In this document: piece by piece, positions 34,066 through 42,541 of the stretch
How the letters are laid out: each line of letters opens with the position of its first letter
How positions within the stretch are numbered: the first letter of the stretch is position 1
Source of the DNA: CAZVGZ01 sp964627605
Lineage (GTDB): Bacteria; Latescibacterota; MWCZ01; CAZVGZ01
DNA length: 64,000 nt
NCBI GenBank assembly: GCA_964627605.1
Contig: CAZVGZ010000003.1
Span: 84,758 to 148,757, forward strand
Reading direction: 5' to 3'
Program-made: the position numbers and the translations under genes
The notes under the pieces: generated by a model
Told to the model about the DNA's origin: nothing
Database searches by the model: none
The model's input: the letters and a program-made list of their open reading frames with translations, nothing else

Positions 34066-34704
34066 TCACCACTCCAGGTCGTCGGGTTCTTTTAACAACC
34101 TCTGCGCACGGCGCTCTACTATCGCCTCCTTGCTCTCCGCCCGGCGGTTGATCTGTTCTTTTAACCGTGAAACCTCGCTTTCCATACGAACCAACTCGTC
34201 GGTTCGGTCGGCTTCTCTGGTATCGAACAGATCACTTAATGCAGAGCTCAGACCGGCTCGTATCTCTCGCTTTTCACTGGAGTCATCAGCTTCCCGCCAC
34301 TGTCGTACCATCTCCTCGACCCTCAGCTCCAACTCCAAGATGCGGGTGCGGCGGGTGTATCTCTCTGGTGCACGCCGCGCCAACTCGTCCATGAACCGCT
34401 TCTGGTGCAGCGCCCACCTGAGCTTGGCCCGGTAGCTTATTGGATAGTTCTGCTTTGCCCGTTCGAGCGCTTCAAACCTTTTGGGAGCCATCCGCTGTAG
34501 AAACGAACGAGCGGAATCCTGCTCGTCTTTGGAAAGCTCATAGTGCGTAGATTCTGGGCCCATCCATGGCTTGTGGTCGCCAGGATGCGGCCTATGGCGT
34601 CTGCCGCGCCGTCTTTCTGGCGGCTGTGCAAAGGCCAATGTCGCTGCCATTAGCAGCGCCAGCAGATAAAAAACAGACGTGTTTGCTTCTAATCGCGATC
34701 TCAT
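34066..34704 (-). CDS. Exported Arg/Glu-rich helical protein in sigma-factor operon
   Basis: The 212-residue product starts with a Sec signal peptide (FYLLALLMAATLAFA then QPPERR). The mature protein begins with a basic Arg/His segment (RRRGRRHRPHPGDH), then helical, highly charged sequence with coiled-coil character (ELELRVEEMVRQWREAD; ESEVSRLKEQINRRAESKE). I find no named domain. It resembles Spy/CpxP-like or zinc-resistance-associated periplasmic helical proteins in overall build, not by motif. ATG 34704 lies just downstream of the anti-sigma gene stop, so it is the third gene of an ECF operon and may sense envelope stress. Confidence 0.7.
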   Translation of the reverse strand: MRSRLEANTSVFYLLALLMAATLAFAQPPERRRGRRHRPHPGDHKPWMGPESTHYELSKDEQDSARSFLQRMAPKRFEALERAKQNYPISYRAKLRWALHQKRFMDELARRAPERYTRRTRILELELRVEEMVRQWREADDSSEKREIRAGLSSALSDLFDTREADRTDELVRMESEVSRLKEQINRRAESKEAIVERRAQRLLKEPDDLEW

Positions 34705-34723
34705 CGAACTTGCCCTTCCATGA

Positions 34724-35278
34724 CTACAGTGCGTCCATCTCTTCTGACAGCGCCCTAATCCGGGTGCCCAAACGCGATATCTCAGCATCCAGAAACGCCG
34801 CCGCCGGATCGTCCTCGGTTACCCCGTTCCCAAACAGCCAAGCCGTGGACGTGATAGTCTCAACTGTCATCAAGGTCTGGTCATCGGTGAACGGGTCAGC
34901 GCCCACGTCAGTAGTCTCTGTAGGCATAACAGGCCACGAGCCGAATGTCAGGAACGCTAGGACCAGAATCGCCACTCCCATTGCTGGTGCGAACAGTGGC
35001 CGTGGGATCGCTATTCGTCGGTGAACCCTCCGCCACCACGATTCATTGGCGATCTGGGTGTGGGCAAAAGAAAAGATCGCATCAACAACCGACTCTGGGG
35101 GTTCAGCGTGCGGCATCGCGGCCAACGCGTCCAGTGTCTCGCGCATCTGCAAGAGTGATTGCGAGCAGGTAGGGCAGTCGGACGTATGACGCTCAAATAT
35201 TGCGGCGTCGGTCTCGGTCGCTTGGCCCGTGGCGACCTCAACCCTATGTCTCGTCCATAGTTCGCACGGTTCGGTCAT
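34724..35278 (-). CDS. Anti-sigma factor with zinc-finger domain
   Basis: The 184-residue protein has an N-terminal zinc-binding anti-sigma domain with ERHTSDCPTC (H-x3-C-x2-C, the ZAS signature), a helical linker, one membrane helix (APAMGVAILVLAFLTFGSW, about residues 97-115) and a periplasmic C terminus ending in a short coiled coil (EISRLGTRIRALSEEMDAL). It should hold the ECF sigma factor inactive at the inner membrane until a periplasmic signal arrives. Its ATG overlaps the stop of the sigma gene by 4 bases, a usual arrangement that keeps the two in balance. Confidence 0.88.
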   Translation of the reverse strand: MTEPCELWTRHRVEVATGQATETDAAIFERHTSDCPTCSQSLLQMRETLDALAAMPHAEPPESVVDAIFSFAHTQIANESWWRRVHRRIAIPRPLFAPAMGVAILVLAFLTFGSWPVMPTETTDVGADPFTDDQTLMTVETITSTAWLFGNGVTEDDPAAAFLDAEISRLGTRIRALSEEMDAL

Positions 35279-35865
35279 GCAATCTGCTCCAGTTGAGTAA
35301 GCCGCTTACGCAGACTAGCCACGGCGTAGTGCATTCTGCCCAGTGCGGTGTTGATCGAGCAACCCACAACATCGGCGATCTCTTGGTACGTCATCTCCTG
35401 CTGCCTCAACGCCACGACCTGTCGTTGTTCGGCTGGCAAAAGGTTTACAGCTTCGGCCAAAACGCACCAATCTTCGTCGGCAGCCATCAGATCGTCCGGT
35501 CCAGGTTCGTTGGAGGGCAACCTTTCGATCAAGTCGGAGTCGCTTTTCACGGCATTACTGCTCGGTGTGAGTGTTGTCGGCTTGCGCGCTCTGTGTCGCA
35601 GATGGTCCAGCGCTGAGTTGTTTGCAATCCCAAACAGCCAGCTCTTGAACTTGTCGGACTCTGTGTATCTGGGAAGCGCTCCTATCATTTTGATAAATGT
35701 ATCCTGAAAAACATCTTCGGCGTCGGTGCTGTTGCCCACCAACCGCAGCAGAAATGTGAATATTGGCGAGCGGTATCGCCCGAAAAGTTCGTCGAAGGCA
35801 CCGTTTTGCCCTCCGAGGTACCTGGCGACAAGGTCGCCGTCGCTTAGTGTTGTGTATCTACCCAT
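35275..35865 (-). CDS. ECF-family RNA polymerase sigma factor
   Basis: The 196-residue protein has region 2 (GAFDELFGRYRSPIFTFLLR; NSTDAEDVFQDTFIKMIGAL; KFKSWLFGIANNSALDHL) and region 4 (LPAEQRQVVALRQQEMTYQE and SINTALGRMHYAVASLRKRL), without region 3, as in RpoE-type ECF factors. It heads an operon with its anti-sigma factor and an exported helical protein. Autoregulation is usual for such operons; the 200 bases upstream were inspected but no clear GGAAC-type promoter was found. Confidence 0.95.
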   Translation of the reverse strand: MGRYTTLSDGDLVARYLGGQNGAFDELFGRYRSPIFTFLLRLVGNSTDAEDVFQDTFIKMIGALPRYTESDKFKSWLFGIANNSALDHLRHRARKPTTLTPSSNAVKSDSDLIERLPSNEPGPDDLMAADEDWCVLAEAVNLLPAEQRQVVALRQQEMTYQEIADVVGCSINTALGRMHYAVASLRKRLTQLEQIA

Positions 35866-36066
35866 CTAAAAAATCCGCCGTCTATTTCTTTCAGTCACCA
35901 GTTAGAACGCCGGAACATATGCCGATATTGTACGCAGATGAATATAGCCTCACCACACCGGTGTAGCTCTCGGCACTGTCGGCCCCACAAGCGGTCCGCT
36001 TTGAAGGTGGGGCGCAAACACCGTACCTTAATCACTCGCGTGTTGATATATTTTGGGGGTTATGAG

Positions 36067-36405
36067 ATGAATCTGCGGGCCAGAGTGTTGCCAATTCTTA
36101 CGGCGGTGTTCGCCGCATATATGTCGTTGGCGTACGGCGCATTGGCGTGGATCGTGCATCCAGGGTTTGAGGAGTTGGAGCAGGAACAGTCAGCAATCGA
36201 TATCGCCCGATGCGTTCAAGCAATCGATCGGGAGATCACCAATCTCCATCAGTTGTGTGGTAAATGGGCTGGACGGGACGACACTTACGAGTTCATATCC
36301 GCTCTCGATGATGGGGATGTCGAATCGAACCTCGTCCAATCTACGTTTTCTGACAACAATCTAGACCTGATTTTCCTTCTGGACGCTGACGGCGAAGTGG
36401 TGTGA
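36067..36405 (+). pseudogene. Truncated CHASE4-like sensor protein
   Basis: An N-terminal membrane helix (LPILTAVFAAYMSLAYGALAW) is followed by HQLCGKWAGRDDTYEFISAL and VQSTFSDNNLDLIFLLDADG, the pattern of CHASE4 extracytoplasmic sensor domains (W-a-x-x-D-D-T-Y, later D-x-x-G-x-V-V). The protein ends at TGA 36403-36405 directly after GEVV, where the domain would normally continue, often with Trp or Tyr and Gly. The second membrane helix and the kinase, GGDEF or HAMP output modules are missing. Sequence after the stop does not look like the rest of the domain. The remains of a larger sensor are likely. Confidence 0.6.
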
Positions 36406-36601
36406 GGTGAGGTGCGAGGGGTTGCGGCTGGCTGGAGTTATCAGAAAACTTTACCGCGCTCCAACCCTATTTTCCAACGATACGCCAAATCACCGAACCA
36501 TCGCCTCCAGATGAGGTTTGATCCTGCTGACCCCTACAGAGTGTGTTGAATAAAACCGCCTGGGCGAAGAGTATCTGATAGGGGAAAACGATCGGGCAGC
36601 A

Positions 36602-38029
36602 ATGTTTCGCAAACCTTACTCCAAAGGGCTCACGGCCCAAAGAAAAGGCAGGCTGGCCGACGCAAGAAGATGGTACCAAAAAGCGTTGGACATGCAGGAT
36701 CGCCAGGAGGACGCCCACAGAGGGTTGGCGGCGTTGGATCTGGCCCAGGTGCCGCCTGATCTCATCGCGGCGACCCAGCATCTGGCCGCAATCGTTGATC
36801 CCACGGTAGCCGATCTGTCGCTGATGGTTGATGCAAGCAGCCGCTTGGGCGATTTGGAGAACGAACAGCGCGCCAGAGAAACTATTCTTTCTAGAGTGCC
36901 GGATTTCGCGAAAACTTTGGAACATAGGGTGGCGCTGGCAGAGATAGCGATGGCGATCGGTGACCCAAAAGGGGCGCAGAATCAGTGGCGTCAAATTCTG
37001 TCGCAGGACAGTAGTCTAGCTGTTGCATGGGTGGGGCTTGGGGGTTCGTTCGTCGAGCTTGGTGAGGTCCAAGAGGCCCACAACGCGTTTGCGCAGGCTG
37101 TTCGCCAGGACCCGCTTCATCACGGCGGTTATCTCGGTTTGGCAAAGACAGCTACCGACAAGCGGAGCGCGGGCCGCTTCAGTCACCTGGCGCAAGTGGT
37201 GACCGATACCGCAGGCTCAACTTCGCCGCTAGAGGACATCGTTGCATTCCCAAACGTTGGCGATGGCTCAACGGTCGAGAGCGCGCGGCACTCGTCGGAA
37301 TACCGATTCATTTCGTCCAAAGCTGTCTCCAAGCTCATTGGGTTGTTGGCTGACGAGGTAGTCCACGCCGCAGACTTGCTCCATGCGCGCCGTGTTGATC
37401 CTGCCCACGAAAGTGCCGTACCGAGTCTCTGGAGTGACACATTGAGTCGATTCGAGTTGGACGAAACGCCGCTGTACATAGTTGAAAATGGCGAGGTTCA
37501 GATTCGGCTACAAGCCGACCCGGCGGTAGTGCTCATATCGGGGTGCGATGGATCAGACACCAGGATGACCACCGCGTTGTTCGCTCTTGCAGCAGCGCAC
37601 ATCAAGTTGGGGCACGCCGGGGTCTTGGCGGTGCTTGATGACCCTCGTCAGTTGGTTGGTGCCGCCCTCGGGGCGCTTCCAGGTGGCGACCTGTTGGGGC
37701 GCTACAGGCGCACAAGGCGCATTGCCAAACTCGTTCAGGACCCGACAGAGAGCGGCAAGACCTCTGGCGTCAGCGGGACGTTGGCCAAACGGTGGGAGGC
37801 GCGGCTGACGGTTCATACGAGCGCAGATAGACTGGCTCTGGTTTGCACGCAAGACCTCCCGGCTATTGTGGATGCTATTATGGCGTTGGAACATGTTGAC
37901 ACGGCGACGCGTAAGGTCACCGTGGCGGGTCTTCGAGAGGATGAAGGACACGAGAGGCTTGCCATGAAGAGGATAGCTGAGTTGCTGTCATGGGTCACAG
38001 AACCTGATTTGACTTTTTTGGACGACTGA
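36602..38029 (+). CDS. TPR-repeat protein with unknown C-terminal domain
   Basis: The 475-residue protein begins without a signal peptide. The first 200 residues are helical tetratricopeptide-like repeats (GRLADARRWYQKALDMQD; LAVAWVGLGGSFVELGEVQE; AHNAFAQAVRQDPLHHGGYL). The second half has alternating strands and helices (VVLISGCDGSDTRMTTALFA; HAGVLAVLDDPRQLVGAALG) and shows no motif I recognise. TPR modules usually mediate protein contacts. It sits upstream of the SigA-type gene in the same direction, and a possible promoter for the sigma gene lies over its stop codon. Confidence 0.75.
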   Translation: MFRKPYSKGLTAQRKGRLADARRWYQKALDMQDRQEDAHRGLAALDLAQVPPDLIAATQHLAAIVDPTVADLSLMVDASSRLGDLENEQRARETILSRVPDFAKTLEHRVALAEIAMAIGDPKGAQNQWRQILSQDSSLAVAWVGLGGSFVELGEVQEAHNAFAQAVRQDPLHHGGYLGLAKTATDKRSAGRFSHLAQVVTDTAGSTSPLEDIVAFPNVGDGSTVESARHSSEYRFISSKAVSKLIGLLADEVVHAADLLHARRVDPAHESAVPSLWSDTLSRFELDETPLYIVENGEVQIRLQADPAVVLISGCDGSDTRMTTALFALAAAHIKLGHAGVLAVLDDPRQLVGAALGALPGGDLLGRYRRTRRIAKLVQDPTESGKTSGVSGTLAKRWEARLTVHTSADRLALVCTQDLPAIVDAIMALEHVDTATRKVTVAGLREDEGHERLAMKRIAELLSWVTEPDLTFLDD

Positions 38030-38038
38030 CACTATATT
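38009..38038 (+). promoter_or_regulatory. Possible sigma70-type promoter upstream of the SigA-type gene
   Basis: TTGACT at 38009-38014 and TATATT at 38033-38038 are separated by 18 bases. Each hexamer differs from the consensus at one position. It would start transcription about 265 bases before the ATG at 38309, leaving a long leader, so other promoters nearer the gene may exist. Confidence 0.4.
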
Positions 38039-38308
38039 CTATCATTGTGAGCGCCCTGTCGCAGATTTTCTGCTGATGCTTGGGCGTCCTACCTTCTAAA
38101 CGAGAGGAACCATATAGCCTAATTGTGAACGCTTGTGCCGATGAGTTGCCAAGGGAGGCAGGTCACGGACACGGTCAACCCGTGTGACGAAACCAACGTC
38201 AGGAGCGTTCGCGTATGGTCTACTGCTCGCGTTTTGTTGTTCAGCCCGTGTGGTGTCTCTTTTCAAGGCATTGCCAGATTGCCACTAACAGCAAGGAGCG
38301 CGAGGGTG

Positions 38309-39223
38309 ATGGTCTCCTTTCAGAGTAGTTTCAGCAAAAGCTCATCAACTGGCGACCCATCCCTGACCCGGTATCTCAAACAGATCGGCGGCAGACGTTT
38401 GCTCAGCCGGGATGAAGAGCGTGATCTGGCTATTAGAGCCAGAGCGGGTGACCAGGGAGCGGCCGACAATCTTGTGGAAGCGAACCTTAGGTTCGTAGTA
38501 AAAATTGCGAAAAAATACCAACACCAAGGGTTACCGCTTGAAGACCTGATTAGCGAGGGTAACATCGGACTTATGAACGCGGTAAAAAGGTTCGATGAGC
38601 GCAAAGGGTTCAAGTTTATCTCCTACGGCGTCTGGTGGGTTCGTCAGGCCATAGTGCAGGCGCTCATCGACAAAGGCCGAGTAGTGAGGCCACCGGCAAA
38701 CCGGATCAACCGTTTCCACAAGGTCAAAAAATCAACAGGACGGCTTGAGCAGCGGCTTGGGCGACCACCGACGTTAGGGGAGATATCCGGAGAGGTTGAG
38801 ATATCTCCTGGCACGCTACTTAGCCTGCTGGAGATCGGGGCCACGACAGCGTCGTTAGACTCACCGGTGGAAAATGACCGCGCCGAAGACGATCACGACG
38901 AGTGTCCACTCATCAATTTTACAGCGGTCGATCGTGGATCGCTCGCAGACGACATCGCCGAGGAGAACAGCCTGAAGAGGGACCTCTATAAAGCGATGGG
39001 CCAACTTAGCGAGAGAGAGGCGTGGGTTCTAGGAGAGTATTTCGGCTTGACCGGTGACGATCCCAAGACTCTTCAGGCGATTGGGCGGGAGGTTGGTCTG
39101 ACCAAAGAGCGGATCAGACAGCTCAAAAAGCGTGCGTTGGGCAAGCTCCGGGAGCCCGATGTTGCTGGTGGTCTGGCGGGATATCTCGATATGTCGGGGC
39201 AGCCCGACCATCTGTCAGCCTGA
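38309..39223 (+). CDS. RNA polymerase sigma factor, short RpoD/SigA type
   Basis: This sigma factor of 304 residues has region 1.2 (PSLTRYLKQIGGRRLLSRDE), region 2 (ANLRFVVKIAKKYQHQGLPL, EDLISEGNIGLMNAVKRFD, GFKFISYGVWWVRQAI for -10 recognition), region 3 and region 4 (LQAIGREVGLTKERIRQLKK for -35 binding). It lacks the acidic region 1.1, as do the short primary sigma factors of Bacteroidota and relatives. Whether it is the primary or an alternative (group 2) factor cannot be told without the rest of the genome. ATG 38309 with GGAGCGCGAGG upstream is preferred over longer in-frame starts. Confidence 0.93.
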   Translation: MVSFQSSFSKSSSTGDPSLTRYLKQIGGRRLLSRDEERDLAIRARAGDQGAADNLVEANLRFVVKIAKKYQHQGLPLEDLISEGNIGLMNAVKRFDERKGFKFISYGVWWVRQAIVQALIDKGRVVRPPANRINRFHKVKKSTGRLEQRLGRPPTLGEISGEVEISPGTLLSLLEIGATTASLDSPVENDRAEDDHDECPLINFTAVDRGSLADDIAEENSLKRDLYKAMGQLSEREAWVLGEYFGLTGDDPKTLQAIGREVGLTKERIRQLKKRALGKLREPDVAGGLAGYLDMSGQPDHLSA

Positions 39224-39334
39224 ACAGGTCAAGGTTTTTGACCGCAATCAGTTGACTGTGTTCTTGCTAGCAGGTCCGATTACTCGGCAAAATTCGCGCA
39301 GATGGTCGCGCCAGTTGGTCATCAGCCCACAGAT

Positions 39335-40839
39335 TCATCGCAGATGACGAAGCGACAGCGCAGCGACGCGTCTTACACGGTCATCGGGATCGTCTCTGGC
39401 GGCCTCAATAAGCGAGGGCTCGGCGGATCGGTGGCCTATTCTGCCCAGAGCCAGCACCGCTTTGAGCCTAACGTTCGCAGACCAGTCGTGTCGTACAGTT
39501 CTAGCCAACCGATCTACAGGCGCGCGGTTGCCCAACCCACCCAAACCATCCACCGCAGCCGCTCGTACACCATCGGCTGAGTCCACTGCCGCGCGAAGAA
39601 GCGGTTCCAGTCCACGCTGATACCCCAAAGCTCCCAGAGCCGAAGCTGCTGCCGCGCGGACGTGCTCTTCATCATCGCTGATCGCTGCTGTAGCGTGCCG
39701 CACAGCAAGTCGGCTCCCTGACGCACCGAGCATCATCAATGCCGACGCTCTGACCAATGAGGATGTTTCGCTGCGCAGGTGTCGGCCTACTGACTCAATC
39801 GCCGGAGGCCAGGATCTGCCCGCCAGCGCTTCCATCGCCTGCGCGCGGACCCCTTCGTCCTGGTCATCCACAACTATTGTAAGGGCGCGATCGGTCTTCA
39901 GGCTTGGTACGGCCCCAAGTGCGTTGGCCGTCATCTCTCTGACCACCACAACCGAATCGCTCAACGCTTCGGTTAGCTCATCCACCGCACCTCAAGCCTC
40001 GAGCTCACCCAAAGCGTGAGCAGCCTGCCAACGAACATCTCTCGACGAGTCGGACAGTAGCGGGACCAATTCTGACCATACGCTTCTATCCCCAATGGAC
40101 CCCAGCGCCAGCACCATTGCCGCCCGTGCCTCAACTGAGGGATCGTTGAGGCGTGCGACCAGTCTCGGCACCGCCATTTCTGATCGTCGCCTTGCTAAGT
40201 CACGGGCTGCTCTAGCACGCACTGTCGACGACGTATCGTCCAAAGCCTCCAGAGACGTCGCTTCACCAACTGACACCGTTATGAAGTGGCTGTGTGGAAA
40301 TTTTTCGGTGTTTAGCGGGTAGACGTACCTCACCGTTTTGTCTTGCTCGGACAGCAGTTCATCGTAGTCGAGCATCACCAGTTTTATTTGTGCGGTCCGA
40401 TGGGGAAAATGCGCGCTCGGTAGGCACCTCTGCCAGCGTACTCAAGTAGAGCTGGATCGATCCGCTGGCGAACGTAGTTCCAGTAAATCGCACTGGCGCT
40501 GTCGGCGTCAAGCAGTTTCGCCTCGGCCCACTCACCGCCGACGGTCATCGCGAAAGACGAGACGATAGCTTCGGAGGGGAGCGGGAACATGTAGGTCGCT
40601 TCTTGGTTGTCCAGGTCGGTGGTGTTTTGGAACGACTGTTCAATGTGGGTAGTTGCTGCCTGACCGTCGATTGAGACGCTGACATGGTGATCCAGTATGG
40701 TGAACCGTGCCTGCGGGTTTACCGGGATAAATATCCCGTCGCCATAGACGCAGGACGTCCACGCGATCAAAACAGCGGCCATCGGCAAAATAACGTTGTG
40801 CCCAAGATGTTTGCTACAGCTCGACCTGACTACAGACAT
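39335..40839 (-). pseudogene. Broken VIT-domain/HEAT-repeat protein (frameshift plus in-frame TGA)
   Basis: From ATG 40839 (GGGAGG site) the protein has a signal peptide and a VIT (vault protein inter-alpha-trypsin) domain: THIEQSFQNTTDLDNQEATY, MFPLPSEAIVSSF, then AGRGAYRARIFPIGP, ending at a stop at 40384. Shifting frame near 40390 continues QIKLVMLDYDELL, then VRYVYPLNTEKF, the normal second half of a VIT domain, so one base is lost or gained. This leads straight into HEAT repeats (AVPRLVARLNDPSVEARAAM) without the usual vWA domain. At 39992-39994 a TGA interrupts the frame, after which HEAT repeats continue to 39335. The missing vWA domain suggests a further deletion. The intact protein would be an exported scaffold. 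Confidence 0.75.
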
Positions 40840-41243
40840 TTCGTCACCCTCCCTGACGACGTACAATAATGGGGCGCGAAACCAATAGTGTTGGTGCCGC
40901 TCCCCATCCCAAGCCGTCCAGCTTGTCGGCGGTAGTGCCGAACGGCCACTAGGACAACGGCGAACCTGGGGGAGCGGTGCGCCGTCTACACATATAGACG
41001 CAGCTATGGGCTGTTTTGATGAAGCTGTCGGCGATTTTTTTTCGGGCTCGCCAGCAAGGGTGTTTGGTATGGGTCGATAACTGCAATACAATCAGCGTGA
41101 TAGCTACCTGCTCACCGCAGTCTATTTTTTTTCTGTGTCGGCGACCCAAATGCCCTGTTTCGCCTCGTACTGGTGTGCCAGATCACATGGCCGTATTTTT
41201 TTGAGGTAGCGTTTCATCTACGACATTAGACGATAGAGGGTAT
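40840..41243. other. 404-base gene-free stretch with three long T-tracts
   Basis: This is the space between the divergent VIT-HEAT and moaD-moaE genes. It contains T-runs at 41036-41042 (7), 41125-41132 (8) and 41196-41202 (7), spaced about 70 to 90 bases apart. Only weak 4- to 5-bp stems precede them. I see no convincing gene, tRNA or riboswitch fold. The tracts could act as poor terminators or as curved DNA near the moa promoter. Confidence 0.4.
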
Positions 41244-41933
41244 ATGAGGATTAGAGTGCAGCTATTTGCCACGGTCCGCGAACGGGCTGGGGTCGCGGAT
41301 GTCGTGATCGAGCTCGCCGACGGATCGACGAGCGAGGAACTGTGGGATGCGCTGGTCGATCTATATCCAGCGCTGGCACCCACCAGAGGCTCAACGGCGA
41401 TCGCCAGGAACGATGAGTACGTAGGAACGGATGTGGTACTTGAGGAGGGTGACGAGGTCGCGCTGATTCCTCCTGTCAGCGGAGGTTGCGGCGACAGGTT
41501 CGATGTGACCGACAAGCCGTTGCTCATTGAGGTTCTGTGCAGACAGATTGCCGGGGGCAGCGCAGGAGCTATAGCCGCGTTCGTCGGCGTCGTTCGTGAC
41601 AACAATGACGGTAGAGAAGTCGAGCGAATGGAATACGAGGCCAACGCACCGATGGCGCTCAAGGTGATGCGTGAGATAGCCGACGACGCCAGGACGCGCT
41701 GGCCTGTGGACGCTATTTCAGTTGCCCACAGAACCGGAGTGCTGGAGGTAGGCGAGGCGAGTATCGCAATCGCGGTCTCATCGCCCCACCGCAAAGAGGC
41801 TCTCTCAGCTTGTGGCTTTATAATCGATAGGATCAAGGAGGTTCTCCCGGTGTGGAAAAAAGAGGTGTTTGGCGACGGGGAGGCGTGGGTTGAAGGCGCT
41901 GAGGTTACCCCAGGCGAGTCTATCGATGATTGA
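41244..41933 (+). CDS. MoaD-MoaE fusion protein (molybdopterin synthase)
   Basis: Molybdopterin synthase converts cyclic pyranopterin monophosphate to molybdopterin using sulfur carried on the C-terminal Gly-Gly of MoaD. Residues 1-81 are MoaD-like (RIRVQLFATVRERAG; DEVALIPPVSGG) and residues 88-229 are MoaE-like (GAIAAFVGVVRDNNDGREV, YEANAPMALKVMREIADDA, VAHRTGVLEVGEASIAIAV, FIIDRIKEVLPVWKKEVF). The Gly-Gly at 80-81 is therefore internal and could not be thiocarboxylated unless the chain is cut there, as reported for mycobacterial MoaX. No other molybdenum-cofactor gene is in the window. Confidence 0.93.
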   Translation: MRIRVQLFATVRERAGVADVVIELADGSTSEELWDALVDLYPALAPTRGSTAIARNDEYVGTDVVLEEGDEVALIPPVSGGCGDRFDVTDKPLLIEVLCRQIAGGSAGAIAAFVGVVRDNNDGREVERMEYEANAPMALKVMREIADDARTRWPVDAISVAHRTGVLEVGEASIAIAVSSPHRKEALSACGFIIDRIKEVLPVWKKEVFGDGEAWVEGAEVTPGESIDD

Positions 41934-42435
41934 TTTCGACCCAGCTGCTGATCCTGACCCGGAACCTTCCCCGACCTCAGAGCCTCTGCGATCAAACTGG
42001 ATCGCGAACGTGATGTGGGTTATTGTGGGGTTGGTCGCTCTGAGGCTGTCCATCTGGCTTTGGCCGCTGTACGTGCTGGTGGGGGTGGGGATAGGTGTCA
42101 ACAAGCTACTTGTGGATAGTGCGCCTGACCTGACCAGGCGTCAGCGTCGACGCGCAGCGACCGGTACCGCCGCACTGTTGGGGATCGTTGTCGTTGGCGG
42201 GCCACCGGGATGGGCGTTGGGTCTTTTGGCTCTGGGTGTACTACTTGGGTTTTTGCGCGCCAAGCCTGTTGTGGAATCGGGACTGATTACGTTTGGAGGC
42301 GCCGCTCTTGGCGTCGGTATAGCTGTGGCGATTGTTGGGTATGCAGTCGCTGGTTTGGTAGGCGCAATGTTTGCCTGTCCTTTCGCTGTCGGACACTGGA
42401 TAGCGAGGTCTAATTTGGCGAACCGTAACAAATGA
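41926..42435 (+). CDS. Small Gly/Val-rich membrane protein
   Basis: The ATG at 41926 overlaps the moaD-moaE stop by 8 bases. The 169-residue protein has a Pro-rich acidic N terminus (PAADPDPEPSPTSEP), two close helices (IANVMWVIVGLVALRLSIWL; PLYVLVGVGIGVNKLLV), a basic loop (TRRQRRRAATG) and two Gly-rich helices near the C terminus. It shows no known motif. Coupling to the molybdopterin gene suggests co-expression, not necessarily a shared function. Confidence 0.6.
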   Translation: MIDFDPAADPDPEPSPTSEPLRSNWIANVMWVIVGLVALRLSIWLWPLYVLVGVGIGVNKLLVDSAPDLTRRQRRRAATGTAALLGIVVVGGPPGWALGLLALGVLLGFLRAKPVVESGLITFGGAALGVGIAVAIVGYAVAGLVGAMFACPFAVGHWIARSNLANRNK

Positions 42436-42541
42436 CGGGTGGCTTCGTCTAACAGGGTGCGATGTCTAATTCTAGCATTCCTATGATGAATACTAGGCAC
42501 CCTAAAACGATGGAGGCGGACAGCATTTGGCTGCTATGACG

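Noticed and set aside
40384..40400. Programmed ribosomal frameshift in the VIT gene
   Set aside because: No X-XXY-YYZ slippery heptamer with a downstream stem is present, and the same gene also carries an in-frame TGA, so mutation is simpler.
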